From assembly GCA_035236585.1 (NCBI GenBank), contig CP141132.1:21923945-21987944 (forward strand): DNA of 64,000 nt, written 5' to 3'. The DNA is from Warburgia ugandensis. Lineage: Eukaryota; Streptophyta; Magnoliopsida; Canellales; Canellaceae. The notes under the pieces are model-generated. The model searched no databases and was not told the DNA's origin. It was given only the letters and a program-made list of their open reading frames with translations. The translations under genes and the position numbers were made by a program. Shown here piece by piece: positions 1 through 11,322 of the stretch (position 1 is its first letter; each line of letters starts with the position of its first letter).

Positions 1-1048
1 AATACATTAGGCACAACATGTTACTTATAGATCTACAAGATATATGATAAGATTGACATATCAAGGATTATTTTAACTTTCATATGTGATCAAAAACTCA
101 GATGTGCATTATCTACACATGTAGGGTAGCAAATCTTAATGATTTTTTAAAGTGGATGATGAATTTGAGAGTCATCCAACCATTCAATTTGAGATTGAAT
201 ACTTTACTCTATTGGTTTATAAACTAATTAGTAAAACTTTATCTATTTTCTTAGCATACAATTGACACACATTTGAAGCTCAGATTAGTGAATCTTGATC
301 GTCAATTGACCTTCATATTGGATGTTCATCCATTTTTGAAAATTGGAAGCCCAATTTTGGGTAGGTGGTTCTAACATCCTTAAGTTACCCATATATTCAT
401 ATCATGACTAGATTATTAGTCTAGTCAAATGCTTCTTTTAGATAGATTCTGATAAATAGATAAATAGTATGATTACAAATTAGAAATGCATCACTTTATG
501 AATGATAAATTATTTATCTGAATGGATGAAATGAATGATTTATATCCTTATTGAGATGATGATTTTAGAGTACCTGAGATTATGATTTGCAATGATTAAA
601 AGATAGCCTGTATTTATGTTGGAGATGTTAATATCAATTTATCATGTGAACTACATCATATGCATTAAATGCACAATTCCAAAAATTGTATTAGTTCTGT
701 TGGACTTTTGGTAGAAATGAATGACTCATTTCAATGTTAGATCATTGGTTTACAATTACTAACAATTGCATTTCAGGAATTTGATCCCATATTTTGATTT
801 TATGCATAAATGTGGTTAAGTGTAGGATTTGTATTTCATCATGTGCTTGTTTTCTTGCATGTAATAGAAGTTTAATTCACAATTTATACTTGCGGATGGC
901 TAATGAGGGTAGGTGCAAGAGGCACTAGTAGGGTTCCAGGTGCTCATGGTATGGGCCGAGATGAATTGTGATATATTTTTACATGCATGCTTTGATTAAT
1001 TGCTACAACCTATGTCCCAATAGTACATAGGCTATCAGCTTTGGCTGA
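1..1048. other. AT-rich stretch without a recognisable gene
   Basis: No open frame of meaningful length on either strand and no motif I recognise. It lies just upstream of a candidate Athila/Tat LTR start, so it may be the 3' untranslated part of that element. This is inference from position only. Confidence 0.4.
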
Positions 1049-1449
1049 AGCCTGTTAAGTGTTCAATTTTGGTCAAAATTTCCCTAATTTAGCGTTCAAT
1101 TAGATCATCTAATAGTTCAAATTTCCAAAACTTCGCTTGATTTTGAATTTAACTCCAATTAACCATCCAAACCTTAATTTGTCAAAACCAATGGTTAGAT
1201 GATTATTAGAGCTCATTAGACGATTAATATATAGTTTAGATGATTCTGATTTAGTCTTTTCTTTTGCAGATTAACCAAAACAGGCGTTGATGGATACGAT
1301 TAAAAGTTAACAGGGCAGATCTCTTAAAGAAGATTGGATGGATCAAATGACCCATGAAGATGGATGGAATAGTTTCCTAAACAATAATTGAGCTTAATGT
1401 GGAATCATGAACAAAATGGAAACCCAAATTAGCAAGGAATAAGTAAAGG

Positions 1450-1800
1450 GCAACCCTTTCCCCCACTTCTCCTTCCATTTCTTCCTTCTCTCTTTCCCTC
1501 CTTATTTTTACCTCTTTCCTTTTCCACCTACTTCCCCTTCTCCCTTTATTCTCCTCTTCTTAACCACCTTCCAAAATCGTAGGAGGGGAGCTAACCCATA
1601 AAAACGCAAAAAATCACCTTCCCTTTACTCTCACGTCCTATTATTCTCCTCTCCCCCTCCTTCCCCCTCCTTCCTGCTCCATTATCTCTTTTCTTCCTCT
1701 CTCCCTCTTCCCATTCTCTTCTCTTCTCCTCTCTCTTTCTCAATCGCACCACCCACATCTCACACCTTCCTCTTCTCTCACTTCTTTCTCCATTCCTCTT

Positions 1801-1890
<90 letters not shown>

Positions 1891-2500
1891 TCGTCTCCTT
1901 CTGTGCACCCTGCTCACCTCTCTCTTTTTCTTCTTTCGATCCCCATCTCTCTCAATCTTTCCCACTCACTCTCTTTCCCCCCACCCAGATCCCTCTTTCT
2001 CCTCTACCACACCACCTTCTTCTCACTTCCCTCTTCCTTCCTCTGGTCATCGAAACCTTCTCATCAGCCAGCACCCGTCTTCCTCTCTCTGATCAACCCC
2101 AACTCGGACAGCACTATGCATCAGACGGTAGTGCTTAGCCCAGGTTGCTCATCCCACTCTCATCCTTTACCAGCCAGATTGGGTGCCCAGGCATCGTCTT
2201 CACCGGCCTAGGATTCCCTCTGTCCTCTTCTTCCCAACACCGCCAACTGCGTCATTCACTGCCCTAGCACCATCACCGGCAACATCACTGCCTGACACCG
2301 GATTACCCAACACCTGCTTTATCTCTCCAATTTTCCCATCTCTCGGTATAGGTCGAATCAGGAACGGATACCCGATCTGGGTTTTCCTTCTTTCCCTTTC
2401 CCTTTTCCTCTCTCCTTCTCTTCTTCCTCCTCTTTCCTTTCTCCATTCTCCTCCAGCTCCCCTTCTTCATCGGGTTCGTCTGGTTTTTTCTTAAAAACCA
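1450..2500. other. Long pyrimidine-rich (CT-biased) tract
   Basis: About 1 kb in which the plus strand is strongly enriched in C and T, centred on the (CT)n microsatellite. Open frames on both strands here encode only Ser/Leu or Arg/Glu/Lys low-complexity peptides and are by-products of composition. It lies inside the E0 LTR. Confidence 0.7.
1802..1887. repeat. (CT)43 dinucleotide microsatellite
   Basis: Uninterrupted CT repeats over 86 bases, starting after GCTC-type sequence and ending in TTCTTCG. The length and purity suggest a length-variable locus. Confidence 0.97.
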
Positions 2501-3272
2501 GATTTTTAGTTTAATTCCAGTTCTGCCCTTGCCCATTTAATGAAATTACAAATCTATTCTTTTCCAATTAATTCCATTTGCGTCCCTAGTTTATTTACAT
2601 CTGTGTCCCATTTTATTCCAGTTTCATTTTATTTGCATTTTTCTTATACAAGAACTGCCTTCTCTACCATATCAATTAAGGCCTAATCCAATCAACGGGT
2701 TAGCCTTAATCAAACCAAATCTTCAATTTCTCCTTCCTTTCTTCTCAAGTTTCAAATTAATTTTACAGGTTCATTCTTAGGACAGCCCTAGATCTAATTA
2801 ACGTTTTTGATCTTCAATCTGAAATCCATAAAGCAATCTGAGCCGTCCAAATCTTGAAATCACAATTTAGCCCAGATCTCTTTGATTTTGAAGAATTTGT
2901 CAAATTTGACAGGTGGATCACTAATCAAGAACGTGTTGAAGATATCTGTAAAGGTGGATTAGCTTTTAGAAGACCAGAAGTGAAAATTTTGATAAAGATT
3001 GATCTAGGGAAGAAGTTTTTTCTTCTTATTTTATTTTATTTGTTTTAATTTAGACTTGGAAATTTTGTATTTTTGAGAAGTTGATTAGATCTAAACATTG
3101 ATTCTCATTTCAATAATTTCAGTAATTTTGAGTGATTTCTTTTTAATTTTAAATCATTAGATTTTATTGAAATTTTTATTTTTTAAATCAAGTCCTTGTG
3201 GGATCAACCCGTACCTGCCTAAGCTACATTACAGTAGCCCGTGCACTTATGGTTAAATAATCAACAAGTTTT

Positions 3273-3290
3273 TGGAGCCGTTGCCGGGGA
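3273..3290 (+). promoter_or_regulatory. Primer-binding site, tRNA-Asp type (E0)
   Basis: TGGAGCCGTTGCCGGGGA differs at one position from TGGCGCCGTTGCCGGGGA, the complement of the plant tRNA-Asp 3' end used by Athila/Tat elements. It directly follows the E0 LTR, where minus-strand DNA synthesis would start. Confidence 0.85.
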
Positions 3291-3715
3291 GTTGGAAAGG
3301 AGTTTTCATAAAATTTAATTAAAAATCCAAAAAAAATCAGAAAATTAAAAAAAAATAAAAAAATCCAAAAAAAATATAAAAATTAGGAATTACAATTTTT
3401 ATCATTTTAGGAAAATTTTGGCTACATTTTTCAATTGTTTTTAGGGCATAATCACCTTGTTTCCTGAATTTGGTACTAATTTCTAATTTTATTTTTCAGG
3501 AAATTGGATAGTGGAGGAATTGGGCAAGTGGATCTTCACCAAAATGGAAACTTCCTTGCTTTCCTAGAATAGGACTTTCTTTTTTCTTTTGAGTAAATCT
3601 TGTAGTGAGGATCCTTGTAAATTGCAATTTCCATTTTAAAATTTATAGGGTTGTATAATACAGGGCAAGTGTGGGATAAGGTGGCTCACACTTGATCTTC
3701 ATCAAAAACCCCACA
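3291..3715 (+). other. 5' internal untranslated leader of E0 (truncated)
   Basis: No coding potential. Near 3,640-3,700 it contains a GGGCAAGTGTGGG-type segment matching the same relative place in E1 (about 7,210-7,240), so both leaders come from related elements. Similarity to E1 stops near 3,715, where GC-richer sequence begins. Confidence 0.6.
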
Positions 3716-4106
3716 GGGTGCGTCCGCCAATGCACCAGGCCTCTGTCCCATTTCTCATTTGTGGGCGCGTCCACAAACACGCCTGTCGGTTTCCCTTTAA
3801 AGCACTGGGTGCTTTTTGGCTCTGTGGTGACCTAAGTGTCCTCGGGACACCTTAGTTCGACCTTGTCGAACTAGAACACCCCAGGCACCTGCCTTGGGTC
3901 TGTTGTGGCTCACTAGAGCCTCTTATTGCATGGTTTCTCATGTAAAAACTTAGGAACATTCAACCTAATACTGAGGGGGAGATGGGTTTGGAGTTGTTTA
4001 AGGTGTACCTAGTTCGTGGATGGGTATTTTTCACGGTTTCTCCTCTTGCCTGCAACTCCAAGACTGGTTTCCCCAGGATTTTGGGCTTCCATTGGAGGCC
4101 CCCAAG

Positions 4107-4231
4107 AGCTCTATTTATAGAGCTTAAGGAGGGTTCTAGAGGGGGGGGGTTTCCACCGCCATGGAATGGCGGTGGAGAAACCTTTAGAATGGCGGTGGTT
4201 TTCTCCCTGCACACCGACATTCTAGAATGTC
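4107..4231. repeat. Cluster of three short palindromes in LTR K
   Basis: Three inverted repeats lie within 125 bases: AGCTCTAT-TT-ATAGAGCT (4,107-4,124, spanning the TATA box), TCCACCGCCA-5nt-TGGCGGTGGA (4,152-4,176), and the perfect 16-base GACATTCTAGAATGTC (4,216-4,231). A further GGCGGTGG copy lies near 4,191. Their role is unknown. Confidence 0.85.
4111..4120 (-). promoter_or_regulatory. TATA box of LTR K
   Basis: Minus-strand CTATAAATAG, the same sequence as the TATA box in S1, placed about 435 bases into the LTR. Confidence 0.55.
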
Positions 4232-4554
4232 AGTGATACAGTACGTTTGGGAAGAAGGGGGTGTTCGTATCAAAACGGGTCCCTATTTTCTCAGGCCAAT
4301 TCGTTTTAAATTTAATTACAATTTTGCCCTTGAACTTCAAAGGGCCATAACTTGCTCATTTTAACTCCGTTTTGAGTGATTCTAATTTTGTTGGATTCCT
4401 TTTTCTGAGAAGCACCTGAGGGTACCATTTTAAGGACCAAATTTCTAGGTCTAATCAGGGTGAACAATGAAATAACCAAAATACCCTTATCTCAAAAAGT
4501 GAACTTTTCATTACCAACATGGGATTTCAAGGTTACAAAAATGGAGTCATTACA

Positions 4555-6888
4555 CCCATCCCTAGATGACATCAATATTTGTAATGTTTGAGAGGATTAA
4601 GCTATGAAGAAGGTGACAAGCTAAGGGGCCTAACCAGCCACCACAGTTAAGGGGATGAACCACCATGCCAAGCCAAAATAATTCATAAAACCAGCCATAA
4701 AGCTAAGTCGATAGAGCTCTCAAAGTTAACCATTAAGCCACATGAACCAAGCTACATGGAAGGCCAGGATTGGAGGAGAATCCAAAGAAATATCCTTGGG
4801 ATTTATAGGTTTATTTTGAGGATAATTAAGGAAAAATCCACTAGGATAAGATAGCATATGGACCAATAGGAAAGTGCCACTATATTTTTATTATTTTCAT
4901 GATTTTTTCATTTTTTTCTCACTTTCCACCTCACCACTAAGGGGTATGACGAATTTAACTTTCTCACCTAATAATCCTATCTTTCTAAGACACTCCCACC
5001 TTTCCAAACTCCATTTCATCTAGCCAACAAACCCTAGAGTGCCACCTAACCTATCCAACCAATCCCCACTTCTTAGGAAATCACCTAGCCAATTACTTTT
5101 CCCCACCTCACTTCTCTTTCTTATCTTTTTCCTACCTCTCTCTCTTTCCTCCCATGGGCACTCCACTTAAACCACATTAAGGGAGGTAGTTCCACATGAA
5201 ACTCCTACAAATTAGGAGCTTCCCTCCCCTCCTTGCCTCGTCTACTCCGCCATCCTCCTAATTTCTCTCTAACCTAACCAATCACCATGATTTCTAATCT
5301 CCACCTGACCCTCTCTCTCTTACCTTGTCTTTCCATCCACCTCTCCAATTTCAAAATGGGAATCTTGATTTTTGCAAGGGGGAGATCCCCCCTCCTAAAA
5401 AGGAGGTGCCTCCCTCCTTACCTCCCTTAAAATCTCCCAAAGTAGTCCACCATATCGTAATCCTAACCATCCAATCCTCTTCCTATTTTATCTGCACCCT
5501 TCCTTTACTTTAATTCACCATAGAAAACTTAGGACATAAATTATAAAAAAGACCCATAAAAGGATTCAACGCATAACTCTTTTGGAGGAAAAGAACATCC
5601 ATTCCAAATTGGAGGAGGAATCCTTTACCTTACCATTGTTTCCTTTTCTCTTGAGCATTCAATAGATTCTTCATAGGTGGACACTCTTTTCCAAGTGTTC
5701 CACGCATGATTCCAAGCCCTTGACCTCTTATTCTCCATTAAAGGTTAGTTTGTTCATCTTTTAAACTTCTTTGCTTTTGAATCCTCCTTAGTTTCATGCT
5801 TGGGAAGTTGTTGTCTTGCCTTCCAATTCTTTAAATCTTCTTTCTTAGTTCCAAGGTCATTTTTCCCTTGAAGTGACAGCTAAAGAAATGTCACCTTGAA
5901 TCTATTGATTTTCTACTTGATTTCCTTAGTGTTCCTCAAGCTTTGTATGGATTTTTGGGTTGATTAAGGTAAAGTCTCATTCATTATAATAGGATGCACT
6001 TTTTAGATTTGGAGTGCACTATGTTGATGGATTTTGCTTTGATTCAATGAAGTTATTTGGAGTTCTTGGTTCATACTTATTTCCAGAAGTTAAATATCTC
6101 AATTTTTTAATGCTTAATTGCATGTAAAGTGCCCAATTCAATGTTTTCCATGTCTCATTGATTGGATGTTCAAAAATGGCATGATGTTGGAATTTTTTAA
6201 TGGAATGTTTATGTTTAATTTTTAGCGCCTTATACTTCATGTTTCTTGATTATTTAAAGACCCAATTAGAGTGCTAGATTTTTTAGTCAATGCTTCAATT
6301 AGATTGCATGTACTAGTTTTATTTTTAATTAATTAATTAAGCCAACTCCTACCCCATGAATCATGCACACCATTTCATCGTCAAGCACATGATACTTGTG
6401 TACTTCCCTTTTACTTGCTTGATTAATTGTTGTTTACCTATAGTGTCTTATTTAATTGTAGTTGACCTTAGTTTAGATTCCATTAGTTACTAGTTTGCCT
6501 CGTAGTTTAGGAAAGTGATTGAATTGTTTCCTAACCATAGTTGCCAAATTTCATGTTTAGAAATTTTGATTTAGGAAAGTTGGTAAATTTCACTTTTAAA
6601 AAGTTCTCAATTTAGGAAATTTCTAATTTTAAAAAAATTTTAGTTTGGAATTTTTTATTATAGAGAGTATGTTTTTAGAAAAGTTGTTAAATTTAGCTTG
6701 TTTTAGTTTTAACATAATATTTTATTCTTAGTTTAGGAAAGATCTCACTATCTTTGGCTAGGTTAAATAATCTAAGCCAAAACCCACTAATTACACAAAT
6801 CATTTGATTTCTTATGGGATTGACCTACATAGTCTTAATTACTTCAACTACTTCATACGCTTGTGAGTTAAGATTTAAAATAATAACA
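4555..6888 (+). repeat. 5' LTR of E1
   Basis: It ends in AATAATAACA one base before the primer site. The 4,590-4,960 part matches the 3' LTR closely (for example GCTACATGGAAG and GGATTGGAGG), and the last 100 bases match 21,470-21,560. About 1.8 kb between these blocks is missing from the 3' copy. Small open frames here are not genes. Confidence 0.75.
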
Positions 6889-6889
6889 A

Positions 6890-6907
6890 TGGCACCGTTG
6901 CTGGGGA
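6890..6907 (+). promoter_or_regulatory. Primer-binding site, tRNA-Asp type (E1)
   Basis: TGGCACCGTTGCTGGGGA matches 16 of 18 positions of the tRNA-Asp complement and begins one base after the LTR end. Confidence 0.85.
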
Positions 6908-7741
6908 ATTGCAACAGTTTGTGTAATGGACCATACCTTAAATTATTTACCTATATTCTAAGTTTAGGGTGCATTAGTTTAGGATTTTCATCATTTTTTG
7001 CATTTTCTTGCTAGTTTTCCCTTATTGACCACAATTGTTTGATTTTTGTGTGAGGAAAATCGACAAAGGAACAGTAGCTATCTTGTGGACCACATCTTCA
7101 TCATCATAGATTAGGTTTTTATTGCTTTCCTAGATTAGGATTTGAGTGTAATTGTAGTGATGCCCATTGCAATTTTAATTTTATTTAATTTTTAAATGGT
7201 TTGTAATAATATAGGGCAAGTGTGGGGAATGGTGGCCCATACTTTATCATAATCAAACACCTCCTTGGCTCACCTAGGTAATTAACATTGATCCTTGTAT
7301 GTTTGTGATCCTAGCCCTTGAATGAAGTTTAAAATCAAGTAGAAAGAGACTTAGGGTTCGAGCTCATAAGAATCTTTTTGAAAGGTTAGGTATATTGTCA
7401 CTCTAGTGGCTTCTGAGCATTATGGTTGTAGAGGGTGTCTTAAAATCCAAGTGATTTTCTCATGCCTTTTGTGAATATTGGTTGAGGTCTAAATGCCTCC
7501 TAACATGAGGATTGTATTAACTACTTTAGAGTAGAACCTAAGTGGTAAGCAGTATTCTAGCTTGGATTAAAGGGGGAACTATCTAGATTTAGGTTTAAAA
7601 GCCATAACCTTACACATTATAAAGATCATCAATTCAGACCATTAGCTAACTACTAGGATTAGTATTTAGCTTAAGACTAGCATTTAGATTGCATCATATA
7701 GTTAGGAATTTCCATTAGAAAAAAGAAAGAAAAAAAAGGAA
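6908..7741 (+). other. 5' leader of E1
   Basis: Non-coding. Shares the GGGCAAGTGTGGGG segment with the E0 leader. Interrupted at 7,741 by the end of solo LTR S1; E1 resumes at 14,448. Confidence 0.6.
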
Positions 7742-8171
7742 TGTGACAACCTAGGTTTTTGTAACATATTTTGTAATACATTTTTCAAAGGCAAGGTACG
7801 CTTAGTAGTAAAAAAATTTCTCAAAACAAAGTAGCAAAAATTCTTTTCTTTAGAACTTGTTTTGTAAAACCCAAGTCATCACTTCATACTTATCATAAGT
7901 AGAATTTTGTACAAGATAAAATTCCATTGAAGGAATATACTTTTATTAAATTCCAGAATCCATCCAGTGGTTCATAGTATAGCCCGTGTATCAATACAAT
8001 ACTTGTCCAAATTACATAATCCAAATTTCAAACCTCACCATACATTAAAAACTCTCAATACAATACAATGCTCTCAAATAAAAATACATGTCTTCAAGGG
8101 ATATACCCTAATTAATAATTCTTCCAAGTCTTCTCAAGTCTTGAGCTCCTAATTCTCCTTCTCTATATCTG

Positions 8172-8205
8172 AGATATTGTAAACATTCAAACATTTACAA
8201 TATCT
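8172..8205 (-). other. Conserved stem-loop near the 3' end of LTR S1
   Basis: Arms AGATATTGTAAA (8,172-8,183) and TTTACAATATCT (8,194-8,205) with a 10-nt loop, about 430 bases from the LTR 3' end. A counterpart is found in S2, S3 and S4. Confidence 0.85.
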
Positions 8206-9428
8206 GAGCAAGCTATGCTTGGTAGGGGATTCAAGAATAATAATAATTTGACAGTATAATCCTAACACTTCATAATCCCATTGTTCATAAACATGCTCAT
8301 GGATAAATCTCTTTACTTTGTTATATATGTACATCCTTATACATACATATTGTATATGTCGTATAGATGTATATGGTCAAAACTATGAAAATTAGTTAAT
8401 ATATTAAACATCAATATTCACACTCAGACCTTATTTGGGCAGTATCAGCATCTCATTATGCCATGCATCATAATGCAAAATACTCAAAGGACTACTATGC
8501 TACAGTCTGATCCATACTAGTGCACTCAAAGGTCAAGGGCTTAGATCTTCTATCATATAGTTCTTTTTTTATCTAAGTTCAGTTATTTGATCATCCCTAA
8601 GGAGGATGATCTTGGTCCTCTTCCATGAATCATAGTTGATCAAGGGTACAGATCTTCTATTCTATTTGATCTAAATTGTAAGCAATATATATATATCATA
8701 CATAAAAAAGTATTTATTTCTTTTATTGTTGTAATATCCTCAATTTTTAATCCAAAATTAGTAATAAAATAAAATATATTAATTAAAACATTTATGCATA
8801 GAATTTGGTTTTGGATCCACTAAATTTAGAATACACATCGATAGGAATTGAACGGTATAAAGAACGTAAAAAACAGAGTTCGGATGAGTGAGATATGACC
8901 ATTTTAAGTTACAAGGGTAAATTGGTAAATTGTCAAGGACGTGAATTAGAGGGGGTCATTTTGATAATGACACCCCTTTCCATTCCCATTCCAGCTCCAG
9001 TGGAGAAAGGTGGTGATCTACCTTTCCTTTTCGAGAAAATTGGATCTAAACCAACAAAGACTAGTTTCCTCTTCATTCCCTACACAAAACAACTCTGGGA
9101 TCGTGCCATCTCTGCTTTGCTCTCCTCCAAGCTTGGACCAAACTTTGCATGCACTAGAGGATCCCTATCTCCACTCTCTAACTCTAACCAAGCAGGTTAA
9201 ACCCTCCATCTTTCTCTTTTGCATGTTTTCCAACTTTCCCCTCTCAGATCCAGACTGGATCTGGGCTAAATGGTTGTTGGATGGCCTAGGAATTTAAAAT
9301 TGTGGAGCATGGTTAGATGCATGTTAAAGATAACTCAAATGAGAGATCTGAGACATTCATTGTGATCTTTGGACCCAAAAACCCTAGGAAAGGAGAAAAC
9401 AGATAAAAAATCAGAGCATTTGGGGCTC

Positions 9429-9437
9429 CTATAAAGC
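9429..9437 (+). promoter_or_regulatory. Probable TATA box of LTR S2
   Basis: CTATAAAGC within the LTR, at a place corresponding to the TATA boxes of S1 and S4. Confidence 0.5.
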
Positions 9438-11292
9438 CAAAAGAAATTGGACACTCACACACGTTGTCCCAGACGGCCAAAACGCGCCATGAGTCCTTGG
9501 AAATGAGTTCTTTGGGTCATCATTTTATGCTGGTGTAAACTATTGTAAACATCTTTTTGCTGGTGTAAACCTTTTTTCGCCTATGTAAACCTATGTAAAC
9601 CCCTTTCCGCCGGTGCAAACCAGTGTAAAATTAGTTTTTTTATTTGATTTTTTATCTGGAATGGCTTTTCTAACATTCTAGAGGCTATAGAAGCCCAATC
9701 TTCAATCCGAAAGGTTCATTAGAACCATGTCAATGATGCAGACATGATTTTAGCATTAAAATCTTGATGTAATCACATCTAGTCAGGTCGAATTCATAAA
9801 ATAGTACCAAATCACTTAGATCTGACCAATCAAAGGGTGATCAGGGCCCAGGACTTGAACAACTGGAAAATATATGATACTAATTAAGGGTCTTAAGGTT
9901 TAGATTAGGTGTAATTACTTTAGGAATTAATGTACACCATTGATCTAACCCAGATCTTGGGAAATTATTGATCTAAGGATGATCTGACCATCAAATCAAG
10001 GGGTAAACTTTAGATACACACAAAAATGAGTAGATGAACATGAGGTAGGACTGATTAATAACAAGTAATATTGGTATTAAGGATCAAATCATAAATAGAG
10101 ATCTTAGAGAATGATCCAACGATTGGATCGCCATAGATTCAATTAAGATAAAATAAATAACACAAAATTGTACAGTGATACAGATAGGTACATTAGAGCA
10201 TGCGAGCTAAGAGGATTACATGCTTGATTTGTGTTATCTCTCATTGAGGTAGGTGATGACATTTAATGTTATGTTTTGATTTCTAAAAATTTGCATTATT
10301 ATAGCATTCATGGTTGATTGTGATTGATTGTCATTTGTTTATTTATTTTGGGATTTTGTGAGATTCAACATTTTATACTATGATCGATATTAGATTTCGA
10401 TAGTATATTGAATGGGTTTTCATGAGCGATTATTTTATGAGATTGATACCGCGTATCTTATATATGATTAGTAATTATCTTTCCTTATTGAATCACTGAG
10501 ATTGATGGGTTTTCATAAAGATGATGGTGGAGGCTTGGTGGCTAGTCCTTCGAGAGGCTAACTCTGGGATGAGGGGTGTGCCTTGGGGATTGTGAGCCAT
10601 GAGTGCTCCTAGTTTTATGAGATATGCAATTTTTGTGCTTTGTGATTTATGCCGGGTGCTCTCACATGGTGGATGTCATGCTACGAGGGAGTAGGGTCGG
10701 CCACCCACCTTCTAAAATTGTGATGTGATAGATACCTGCCCACAGATGGCTGTTGGTAGGGGTTTGGTAACATGGATAGTCCACACTACCAGTCTAGGCC
10801 TTTCCATGGGAACATATGTTAAGTCTCTCGTTATGGTGTCGAAGGAGAGTGGCGGTGGTTGAGACCCTAGAGGGGTTGCCACTACGGCATGACGATCCAT
10901 ACTCTTGTTTTATATGCTTGCATGATGAGCATGGAGATGTTATTGTATGCTTGGGTGTGACGACATTGAGAGGATTGATATGAGTACTCATGATTTGTTA
11001 TACGAGTGTATAAGATAGTCATGGGACCCACGTACCTTGGGATGACCTGTTTGTTATTTTATGCTCATTGACACTGGATCATATCATGTTTACATCCATG
11101 AGATTATCATGTTTTATATCCATAAGGCGCATGTTTTATCGCATATGATGTTTTAAGACTACATTGACATTGCTTATGATACTTATATTTTCATGGATAA
11201 TTGACCTACACATTATATCAATATTGTTATTCGATTTTGTTTTCCTTGTTATTACATTAAATGTCTATGTACCTACACAAGCAATAGCTTGC

Positions 11293-11322
11293 TGAGGCAT
11301 TGCTTTGTTTTGCAATGCCTCA
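11293..11322 (+). other. Stem-loop near the 3' end of LTR S2
   Basis: Perfect 11-bp arms TGAGGCATTGC (11,293-11,303) and GCAATGCCTCA (11,312-11,322) with an 8-nt loop. It follows AGCTTGC and precedes a TACGACAA segment, as in S4. Confidence 0.9.

Larger units (their letters stand above)
1049..3266 (+). mobile_element. Candidate LTR of an Athila/Tat-like Ty3/gypsy element (E0)
   Basis: The right edge is well supported. A near-canonical tRNA-Asp primer site lies 6 bases after a CA dinucleotide at 3,265-3,266. About 60 bases upstream is the 'GTGGGATCAACCCGTACCTGCC' type motif (starting near 3,199) that recurs in the E1 LTRs and typifies the end of Athila/Tat LTRs. The left edge is tentative: TGTTAAGTGTTCAATTTT near 1,049 resembles the start of the E2 LTR (TGTGATAAGTGTTTAATTTT). 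The body includes a long pyrimidine-rich stretch and a (CT)n tract. If both edges are right, the LTR is about 2.2 kb. No partner LTR is visible in the window. Confidence 0.55.
3716..4554 (-). mobile_element. Partial minus-strand chromovirus-type LTR (K)
   Basis: Read on the minus strand, the segment opens with TGTAATGACTCC at 4,554, the same style of start as S1 and S4 (TGTAATAACCC) and G (TGTAATAGCC). It then runs through sequence typical of such LTRs to a TATA box about 435 bases downstream. No matching target duplication was found, and the far end near 3,716 is defined only by where similarity of E0 to E1 stops. It is probably a truncated LTR. It is GC-richer than its neighbours and holds several short palindromes. 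Confidence 0.5.

Noticed and set aside
1591..2211. Open frames rich in Ser/Leu (plus) or Arg/Glu/Lys (minus)
   Set aside because: They are translations of the (CT)n tract and its pyrimidine-rich surroundings; no domain and no coding signature.
3960..4236. Overlapping 84-86-residue open frames
   Set aside because: Both arise from the palindromic, GC-richer part of LTR K; sense and antisense frames over the same bases, no domain.
3273..6907. tRNA-Asp gene fragments
   Set aside because: Only the 18-base primer-site complements are present, placed just after LTR ends; no tRNA body.
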